This document shows, piece by piece, positions 1 through 4,612 of a DNA stretch of 5,442 nucleotides (the stretch's first letter is position 1; every line of letters begins with the position of its first letter). The translations under genes were made by a program, and so were the position numbers. The stretch is from Nitrospirota bacterium (lineage in GTDB: Bacteria > Nitrospirota_A > Leptospirillia > Leptospirillales > Leptospirillaceae): positions 1 through 5,442 of the forward strand of contig DAIBSV010000125.1 in assembly GCA_027415455.1 (NCBI GenBank), given 5' to 3'. The notes beneath the pieces are model-generated. The model was given only the letters and a program-made list of their open reading frames with translations, ran no database searches and was not told the DNA's origin.

Positions 1-1
1 C

Positions 2-2188
2 GCGGGCCGAAATCCCGGAAAGGCGCAGGAGATTCTCGATTCCATCAAGGATGTTGATCATCTTCCTGTCGCCTATTGGCTGACCCGGGGACAGGTCGAT
101 CTGGCCCGAAATTTAAATGACAGGGCTCAGTCCGTTTTCGAGGAAGGTCTCTCCCACTTTCCGGGGGATACCTCCCTTCTCATGCTTCTGGCCGATACGG
201 AACTGGTCCGGAAGCAATTTGGCAAGGCCAGAAAAACCTTGGACGGGCTTCTCTCGGGGGATCCTGAGAACCCGAACATCATTGGTAAAATTGGGGTCGT
301 CATTGCCAGGAGCCAGGGGGTTCCGGCTGAAATCGCCTATTACGGTAAGATGGCAAAAACCTATCCGGACAGCGAAGGGCTCGAATCTCTCTACCTTCTC
401 AGTCTGGCCTCCAGCAAAAAGCTTCCCCAGGCCATCGCCAAGGGAGAGAGCTATTTGAAAAAGCACCCGGCCATGAAAAATCTCCGGGCCCTTGTGGGGA
501 GCTTTGAAATCCAGTCGGGGAATCGGGAGAAGGGGATCGCCCTGTACAAGGAAGTTCTGGCCTCGGATCCTAAAAATTTGCAAGCCTTGTCGGCCCTGGC
601 GAATCTTGAATATGAGGACCGGCATTATGCCCAGGCTGAATCGCTTTTTCGGCGGGTTTTGAGGATCGTTCCCCAAAACCCGGATTTTGAAACTTCATTA
701 GGGGAAGTCCTGCTGGCCGAGAATCAGAAGGAGGCCGCTCTGGCTCTTTTTCGGAAAGCCCTTGACGCCAATCCCAATCAGATTCTCGCCCTCTTCGAGT
801 TGGGCCGCTCGGAGGTTCTGGCGGGGGATGGCCGGGAGGCGCTTACTCATCTTGCTCCGTTGGTCAAGCTGAGGCTTTCGGCCGTCCGCCGTGCCGAGAT
901 ACAGTGGCTATGGGGTCTCGCTAACGAAATCTCCGGAAAAGGTGATGTGGCGGCCGATGCCCTGGAGCAGGCTGTTCGTCTCGATCCGAAGAGTGCGGTC
1001 TACCATGAAAGCTTGGGGAATTTCTGGATGGACCGCTCCCGGTGGAACAAGGCGTTGCCGGAACTCGAGAAGGGGCTGACGCTGGATCCGAAAAACGTCC
1101 TTCTAGCTCTTCAGGTCGACTGGGGGAAGCTTATTAAGAATTCAAAAGGGTTCCCGGACCCCTCCCGGCTTAAAGAGATCGCCGGAAAGGCAGCGGCATT
1201 CAGAAAGTCTCATCCCGGAGACCTTTCCTCCGGCCTAATCGAGGCCTCGGCTGACCGTCTCCTCAAGGAAAATGATCGCGCACTGGGGGTTTACGACCGT
1301 CTCTTGTCGGCCCATCCGGGTGAGCGGTCGGTTCTTCTGGGAAAGGCCCAAATTCTGTTATCAGAGGGACATGACCGGCAGGCCGGGAAAATCGCCAAAA
1401 ATCTTCTCACCGCGAACCCTGAGGATATCGATGGCAACCTTCTGATGGCTGCCCTGGACGGAAAGGCCCATGATCTCAAAGGGCTAGCTGACCATCTTCA
1501 GAAAGTCCATCAACGACTTCCCAAGGCTGTCGGGCCCGCCCTGGGGCTCGCTTCGGCGGATCTCTCTCTCAAGCGTTTCGAGGAGGCCAAGTCGGTAGCC
1601 TTCTCCCTCTACGAGGCTCATCCAGGTTTTTATCAGGCCCTCTATGTCCAGGCTTCTGCCGAGATGGGATTGGGCGAATATCAGAATGCCTTCAGGGACT
1701 ACCGGATTCTGGCCGATCATTCCAAAAAGCCAGCCCCCTTTCTTAACATGGCGAGCGTGGCGGCGGGAAGGATGGGAGATTCCCGGGAGGCAAAGCGATA
1801 CCTCGACCGCGCATTCCAAAGTGATGCGAACAATCCCGGAGTCCTGAACAACATGGCCTTCTATCTGGCCGACCGGAACATCGATCTTCCCCGGGCCCTG
1901 GTCTACGCCAAAAAAGCCCTCGGAACGGGAGCGGCTCCGGAGGTCCAGGATACGGTCGGATATGTTCTGTTCCGTATGGGGCGCTACGACCGGGCCGAGA
2001 GCCATTTTGTAGCCGCCTACAAGGAAAACTTCCGGGACCCCGAATTTCTCTATCACATGGGTCTAAACGAATCTGCCATGGGGAAAAAATCCCGGGCCCA
2101 AGAACTTCTCGAAAAGGCACTCTCTTCCGGACAACTGTCTCCCAAGGAAAGGATGGAAGCCCACCGGGTTCTGGAAAAGCTGTCCTGA
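2..2188 (+). CDS. TPR-repeat protein, PEP-CTERM locus type (PrsT-like), 5' partial
   Basis: The reading frame is open from base 2 to a TGA at 2186-2188, giving 728 residues with no start visible, so the gene begins upstream of the window. An internal ATG at 182 is not the start, because the frame before it reads as the same helical-repeat protein. Tandem 34-residue TPR units fill the whole length. Clear ones lie at about residues 190-290 (alternating small residues, A-x-x-L-F/Y, then D/P-x-N-P turns) and at about 610-710 (NNMAFYLADR, DTVGYVLFRMGRYDRAESHF). TPR arrays are protein-protein scaffolds. In PEP-CTERM loci a large TPR lipoprotein (PrsT, usually around 900 residues) is a standard component, thought to serve exopolysaccharide export or assembly. 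The C-terminal layout here fits that family. The lipobox that would confirm it lies outside the window. Other large TPR proteins, such as a cellulose or alginate export scaffold, remain possible. The TPR call is firm and the PrsT assignment is an inference from the neighbours. Confidence 0.85.
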   Translation, partial: AGRNPGKAQEILDSIKDVDHLPVAYWLTRGQVDLARNLNDRAQSVFEEGLSHFPGDTSLLMLLADTELVRKQFGKARKTLDGLLSGDPENPNIIGKIGVVIARSQGVPAEIAYYGKMAKTYPDSEGLESLYLLSLASSKKLPQAIAKGESYLKKHPAMKNLRALVGSFEIQSGNREKGIALYKEVLASDPKNLQALSALANLEYEDRHYAQAESLFRRVLRIVPQNPDFETSLGEVLLAENQKEAALALFRKALDANPNQILALFELGRSEVLAGDGREALTHLAPLVKLRLSAVRRAEIQWLWGLANEISGKGDVAADALEQAVRLDPKSAVYHESLGNFWMDRSRWNKALPELEKGLTLDPKNVLLALQVDWGKLIKNSKGFPDPSRLKEIAGKAAAFRKSHPGDLSSGLIEASADRLLKENDRALGVYDRLLSAHPGERSVLLGKAQILLSEGHDRQAGKIAKNLLTANPEDIDGNLLMAALDGKAHDLKGLADHLQKVHQRLPKAVGPALGLASADLSLKRFEEAKSVAFSLYEAHPGFYQALYVQASAEMGLGEYQNAFRDYRILADHSKKPAPFLNMASVAAGRMGDSREAKRYLDRAFQSDANNPGVLNNMAFYLADRNIDLPRALVYAKKALGTGAAPEVQDTVGYVLFRMGRYDRAESHFVAAYKENFRDPEFLYHMGLNESAMGKKSRAQELLEKALSSGQLSPKERMEAHRVLEKLS

Positions 2189-2342
2189 TGTCCTTTCTCG
2201 ACGAGGGAACCGGATTCCGTAAGAGCTCTGGACCTTATGATTACCAAGGATTAGATCGCTTAGGGGATGAAAAACCTCCATGGTGCCGCGCCTCTTTTTT
2301 TTCCTCCTCCGTCCGAAATCTCAGGGATCCTTCCGGGACCTT

Positions 2343-2374
2343 GTCCGGTCTTTACCGGACCGGCGTTCCTTTTC
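2343..2374 (+). terminator. Possible weak intrinsic terminator after the TPR gene
   Basis: A perfect 7-bp inverted repeat, GTCCGGT (2343-2349) and ACCGGAC (2354-2360), encloses a CTTT loop. A short T-rich stretch (GTTCCTTTT, 2365-2373) follows after four further bases. The hairpin is convincing but the T tract is interrupted and displaced, so termination may be partial. It lies between the TPR stop and the promoter-like sequence of the acyltransferase, where a terminator would make sense. Confidence 0.35.
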
Positions 2375-2397
2375 CCGATCCTTGAGGGATCCGATTT

Positions 2398-2406
2398 TGG
2401 TATAGT
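2398..2406 (+). promoter_or_regulatory. Extended -10 promoter candidate for the acyltransferase-ThiF pair
   Basis: TGGTATAGT at 2398-2406 matches an extended -10 element (TGn followed by TATAGT, five of six bases of TATAAT). The best -35-like hexamer, TTGAGG at 2382-2387, is only 13 bases away. That is too short for a standard promoter, but an extended -10 needs little -35 contact. Transcription would begin near 2413, upstream of the GTG at 2474 and of the ATG at 2447 but downstream of the ATG at 2267. The element therefore argues against the longest possible start of the next gene. Confidence 0.4.
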
Positions 2407-2462
2407 GGTACGAGCTGACCAGACCGACTCCCTTCGCATAACTCCCATGAACCTTCATTGTC

Positions 2463-2468
2463 AAGGAG
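2463..2468 (+). promoter_or_regulatory. Ribosome binding site that selects the GTG start at 2474
   Basis: AAGGAG at 2463-2468 is a strong Shine-Dalgarno match and ends five bases before an in-frame GTG at 2474. The in-frame ATG codons at 2267 and 2447 have no comparable purine-rich sequence at proper spacing. The site therefore decides the start in favour of GTG 2474. Confidence 0.65.
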
Positions 2469-2473
2469 CCAGT

Positions 2474-3328
2474 GTGCCCCTTTCCGATCCTTCTCCTCAC
2501 GGAGAATCCTTTCATCCCGGATCTGAAGAGGACCTCTTGAAGTCTTTTGCAGAAAAAGACGAGGAGGTCATCGCCTCATTTTTCACCTCTGTTCCCAAAA
2601 TGGAGCCGCTCGTGCCCCTCAGCCTTGATCCGGGAGAGCCCCGAATGCTTTCGGAGAAGGTCGTCGAGCACCAGCAGTTCTGGATCCGGGTGGCTGATAC
2701 GAAGGAGAGGCGCGAGCAGGCCGGTCTTCTGATCGACCGGATGTACGCCTGGAGAGGCTATACGCACAACAACATCATTCAGGAGACTCCCCACAGCATC
2801 ACCCTTGTCTCCTATGGCCGGGACGGCCGGGTGATCGGGACTGTCACGATCAACATGGATGTGCCGGGAGAGAAACTTCTGTCCGAGGAAACCTACCCCG
2901 ACCAGATCGCCCATTTGCGGGATCAGGGAAAGCGGATAGCGGAATTCAACGGGCTGGCCGTCGATTCCAGCGTCAAGTCGAAGCTTGTCATCGCCCGCCT
3001 TTTCCATATCGCCATGCTCTATCCGTGGGGTCTCTATGGATATACCGATTGCGTCATCGAAGTCTCCTCCTCCCATGCCCGCTTCTATGAAAGATTGCTT
3101 GAATTCGACCGGATCGGGGAAGGAAAGATCTGCCCCCGGGTCAACAATGAAAGCATTTTGATGCACAAGGACTTTTCGGAGGCGGCCGCACGGGTTGCCC
3201 AAGTCGGTGGAGAGATGGAACGCTCGGGAGACCGTTCACTTTATTCCTACGGCTTCTCCCCCCAGGACGCGGCGGGTATCCTGGGCCGGCTCAAACGTAT
3301 GCAGCATCATTCGGAGACTTCGGGATGA
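2474..3328 (+). CDS. FeeM-like N-acyltransferase (PEP-CTERM/exosortase-associated acyltransferase family)
   Basis: This 284-residue protein looks like a GNAT-fold long-chain N-acyl amino acid synthase of the FeeM type, related to autoinducer synthases. Such enzymes transfer a fatty acyl group, usually from acyl carrier protein, to an amino acid or similar amine. Recognisable core elements, numbered from GTG 2474, are the strand VIGTVTINMD (120-129), IAEFNGLAVD (155-164), a helix LVIARLFHIA (171-180), and HARFYERLLEFDRIGEG (201-217) followed by PRVNNESILM (221-230). Together these match the family pattern of a G-T-x-T strand, an E-x-x-x-L-A-V-D segment and an H-x-x-F-Y...F-x-x-I-G helix. The first 60 or so residues are acidic, probably flexible and unassigned. 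GTG was chosen for its AAGGAG site; an in-frame ATG at 2447 would add nine residues. The stop overlaps the next start as ATGA, so the two genes are co-translated. Long-chain N-acyl amino acid synthases are known to occur in PEP-CTERM loci, which agrees with the neighbours. The acyl donor and amine acceptor cannot be read from the sequence. Confidence 0.82.
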   Translation: MPLSDPSPHGESFHPGSEEDLLKSFAEKDEEVIASFFTSVPKMEPLVPLSLDPGEPRMLSEKVVEHQQFWIRVADTKERREQAGLLIDRMYAWRGYTHNNIIQETPHSITLVSYGRDGRVIGTVTINMDVPGEKLLSEETYPDQIAHLRDQGKRIAEFNGLAVDSSVKSKLVIARLFHIAMLYPWGLYGYTDCVIEVSSSHARFYERLLEFDRIGEGKICPRVNNESILMHKDFSEAAARVAQVGGEMERSGDRSLYSYGFSPQDAAGILGRLKRMQHHSETSG

Positions 3329-4209
3329 CGGCCTCCTTCGACTATCACCAGGCCTTTTCGCGAAATATCGGTTGGGTGACCCGAAAAGAGCAGGAGATTT
3401 TACGGGGCAAGCGCATCGCCATAGCCGGGATGGGAGGGGTGGGGGGAGTGCATCTTCTGACCCTGACCCGTATGGGGATCGGGGCCTTTACCATTTCGGA
3501 TCCCGATTCCTTTGAACTGGTGAATTTCAATCGCCAGGCCGGGGCGATGATGTCGACTCTTGGCCAGGTTAAGGCCGAAACCTTGGCTGCCATGGCCAAG
3601 GATATCAATCCGGAGCTCGATATCCGGATCGTCGGGGCCATCACCCGGGAGAATGCGGCCGACTTTCTAAGAGAAGCCGATCTCTATCTCGACGGGATGG
3701 ATTTCTTCGGCTTCGAAGCCCGGGAGGCTCTTTTCGAAGCTTGCAGTTTGCTGGGAATTCCTGCCACGACGGCCGGCCCCCTCGGGATGGGGACGGCTCT
3801 TCTTACCTTTCTTCCGGGAGGGATGAGCTTCGAGGAGTATTTCGGCTGGAAAGGCCAAAGCGACGAGGAAAAAAGTCTTCGCTTCCTTCTAGGCCTCTCC
3901 CCCGCCCGTCTCCAGTTCCCCTATCTCGTCGATCCCTCCGCCGTCGACTTGGCTAAACGTCGGGGACCCTCGACGGTTATGGCCTGCCAACTCTGCGCGG
4001 GGATCGCCGCCACCGAAATCCTCAAGATTTTCCTCCAACGCGGCCGGGTTTTGTCGGCCCCTCGGGGACTTCAGTTCGATGCCTACCGAAACCGGCTTGT
4101 TACGACCTGGCGCCCCGGGGGATTTCGAAATCCCCTCCAGAGGCTGGCCCTTTCCATTGCCCGGAGGCGTCTTGCCGGCCTTAAGGCTCTGGCTTCCCGA
4201 AGATCGTGA
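3325..4209 (+). CDS. ThiF/MoeB/E1-like adenylyltransferase paired with the acyltransferase
   Basis: This 294-residue protein belongs to the ThiF/MoeB/E1 superfamily, which uses ATP to adenylate a carboxylate. Visible motifs are a possible arginine finger (FSRNI, R13), the nucleotide-binding loop GMGGVGG (35-41), SDPD (58-61) at the end of the second strand, NFNRQ (67-71), K83 in GQVKAE, INPEL (94-98) and LDGMD with D126. These correspond to the ATP- and Mg-binding residues of MoeB. The usual paired CxxC zinc ligands are not present. The only CxxC (C221, C224) lies in the helix MACQLCAGIAATEILKI, which is not the zinc position. No obvious crossover-loop cysteine is seen near 145-180, so the protein may only adenylate and not form a thioester. 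The tail (about 268-294) is a basic, amphipathic-looking helix that might touch membrane or an acidic partner. The ATG overlaps the acyltransferase stop (ATGA), with GGAG at 3313-3316 upstream, giving tight coupling. No ThiS- or MoaD-like small protein is seen nearby. The superfamily is certain and the substrate unknown. Confidence 0.88.
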   Translation: MTASFDYHQAFSRNIGWVTRKEQEILRGKRIAIAGMGGVGGVHLLTLTRMGIGAFTISDPDSFELVNFNRQAGAMMSTLGQVKAETLAAMAKDINPELDIRIVGAITRENAADFLREADLYLDGMDFFGFEAREALFEACSLLGIPATTAGPLGMGTALLTFLPGGMSFEEYFGWKGQSDEEKSLRFLLGLSPARLQFPYLVDPSAVDLAKRRGPSTVMACQLCAGIAATEILKIFLQRGRVLSAPRGLQFDAYRNRLVTTWRPGGFRNPLQRLALSIARRRLAGLKALASRRS

Positions 4210-4214
4210 TCTCG

Positions 4215-4233
4215 GAGGCTCTGGCCTCATTTT
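4215..4233 (+). terminator. Short intrinsic terminator candidate after the ThiF-like gene
   Basis: GAGGC (4215-4219) and GCCTC (4224-4228) form a perfect 5-bp stem with a TCTG loop, followed directly by ATTTT and then C residues. It begins six bases after the ThiF-like stop codon. The position is ideal, but the stem and the T run are both short, so it may be leaky. Confidence 0.45.
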
Positions 4234-4353
4234 CCCTGACAGGATTTCAGAATGCCTCCTCGGAATTTTGTCTCCTCCAAACCTTCCCTTCAAGAAAGTC
4301 CTTCTATCCGGGGTGTGGACTTCGGAGCTTGTGCACCTTTCGCCAGGCCGTAT

Positions 4354-4369
4354 TCGGAATTCATTCCGA
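4354..4369. repeat. Inverted repeat, candidate activator site or hairpin
   Basis: TCGGAA (4354-4359) and TTCCGA (4364-4369) are perfect inverted copies around TTCA. A second overlapping pairing exists between ATTCG (4352-4356) and CGAAT (4371-4375). It lies about 190 bases upstream of the predicted sigma-54 start site, within the usual range for upstream activator sequences. No T tract follows, which makes a terminator unlikely. Confidence 0.3.
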
Positions 4370-4389
4370 TCGAATGTCCGGAAAATTTA

Positions 4390-4407
4390 CAGTTGATAAA
4401 TCGACTG
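4390..4407. promoter_or_regulatory. Near-perfect 18-bp dyad, candidate binding site for a sigma-54 activator
   Basis: CAGTTGAT (4390-4397) and ATCGACTG (4400-4407) are inverted copies with one mismatch, separated by AA. The half-site length and tight spacing suit a dimeric helix-turn-helix protein rather than an RNA hairpin, since a two-base loop cannot form. Its centre lies about 153 bases upstream of the predicted sigma-54 start, a typical activator position. In PEP-CTERM loci the expected activator is PrsR, but its binding site is not known to me, so the link is an inference. Confidence 0.4.
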
Positions 4408-4462
4408 ACAGAAAATCGGAAAGATCCGGGCCAATTTTGACGTTCCGTTTTTTTGGGATAAT

Positions 4463-4484
4463 AAAAAAAAACATCAAGGTATTG
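4463..4484 (+). promoter_or_regulatory. IHF-like bending site with preceding A-tract
   Basis: CATCAAGGTATTG at 4472-4484 matches the IHF consensus WATCAAnnnnTTR at every fixed position except the first (C for W). A run of nine A residues (4463-4471) sits directly on the 5' side, as in strong IHF sites where an A-tract flanks the core. The site lies between the dyads and the sigma-54 promoter, about 75 bases before the predicted start, where IHF usually bends DNA to bring the activator to the polymerase. Confidence 0.5.
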
Positions 4485-4525
4485 TGAATATTTAATTATT
4501 AAAACATATTGCCAGATTCTGTTTG

Positions 4526-4541
4526 TGGCATGGGGATTGCT
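4526..4541 (+). promoter_or_regulatory. Sigma-54 (RpoN) -24/-12 promoter
   Basis: TGGCATG-GGGA-TTGCT at 4526-4541 matches the sigma-54 consensus TGGCACG-N4-TTGCW with a single difference (T for C). The invariant GG (4527-4528) and GC (4539-4540) are ten bases apart, as required. Transcription should start near 4552, giving a 60-base leader before the ATG at 4612. Sigma-54 promoters in front of PEP-CTERM genes, served by the PrsK/PrsR system, are a known pattern. Confidence 0.82.
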
Positions 4542-4563
4542 TGTAAATGGGTCGTCGAACTAT

Positions 4564-4584
4564 TTCTCCCCCGGGAGGGGAGGA
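4564..4584 (+). other. 5' leader hairpin covering a purine-rich ribosome binding site
   Basis: CTCCCC (4566-4571) can pair with GGGGAG (4577-4582) around a five-base loop, and T4564-A4584 plus a T-G wobble can extend the stem. The 3' arm contains the GGGGAGGA sequence that would act as the Shine-Dalgarno for the small ORF at 4592. The hairpin sits about 12 bases from the predicted 5' end of the sigma-54 transcript, so it may stabilise the mRNA or gate ribosome entry. Confidence 0.4.
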
Positions 4585-4591
4585 ACACGTC

Positions 4592-4612
4592 ATGAATCGA
4601 AGGAGAGAATGA
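4592..4612 (+). CDS. Possible six-codon leader ORF coupled to the exported-protein gene
   Basis: ATG at 4592 encodes MNRRRE and stops at TGA 4610-4612, which overlaps the ATG at 4612 as TGATG. A purine-rich ribosome binding sequence (GGGGAGGA, 4577-4584) ends seven bases before its ATG. Start, stop and spacing all fit a translationally coupled minicistron, but an ORF this short can arise by chance. The AAGGAG of the downstream gene lies inside it. The three consecutive arginine codons are CGA, AGG and AGA, and AGG and AGA are often rare. Confidence 0.25.
   Translation: MNRRRE

Larger units (their letters stand above)
4210..4611 (+). other. Intergenic regulatory region upstream of the exported protein
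   Basis: This roughly 400-base stretch holds no convincing gene apart from a possible six-codon leader ORF. Its base composition shifts from GC-rich coding sequence to distinctly AT-rich DNA at about 4440-4510. In order it carries a terminator-like hairpin, two dyads, a T-tract/A-tract pair, an IHF-like site, an AT palindrome (TTTAAT-T-ATTAAA, 4491-4503), a sigma-54 promoter, a leader hairpin and a ribosome binding site. The order is the classic one for an activator-dependent sigma-54 promoter. Confidence 0.7.

Noticed and set aside
113..676. 187-codon minus strand ORF, along with other long antisense frames at 1484-2056 and 2576-3202
   Set aside because: These are mirror images of the strongly supported + strand genes, produced by high GC and codon bias. 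None shows a recognisable domain or a ribosome binding site worth noting.
2188..2385. 65-codon ORF whose ATG overlaps the TPR stop (TGATG)
   Set aside because: The overlap looks like coupling, but the predicted peptide is unrecognised, runs through the terminator-like hairpin and lacks a typical protein composition. The TGATG can arise by chance.
2377..2391. GATCC-TTGAG-GGATC inverted repeat upstream of the acyltransferase promoter
   Set aside because: Only five base pairs with a five-base loop, built on GGATC words that recur throughout this DNA. It may be chance, so it was not annotated as an operator.
4206..4487. 93-codon + strand ORF whose GTG overlaps the ThiF-like stop codon as GTGA
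   Set aside because: It has no recognisable family and reads straight through the terminator-like hairpin, both dyads and the A-tract/IHF-like site. Two other frames are open across part of the same stretch, so openness here is not evidence of coding.
4482..4510. Possible sigma-70 promoter (TTGTGA, 17-base spacer, CATATT)
   Set aside because: Each hexamer matches consensus at only four of six positions in AT-rich DNA where such matches are common. The sigma-54 element next to it is far stronger.
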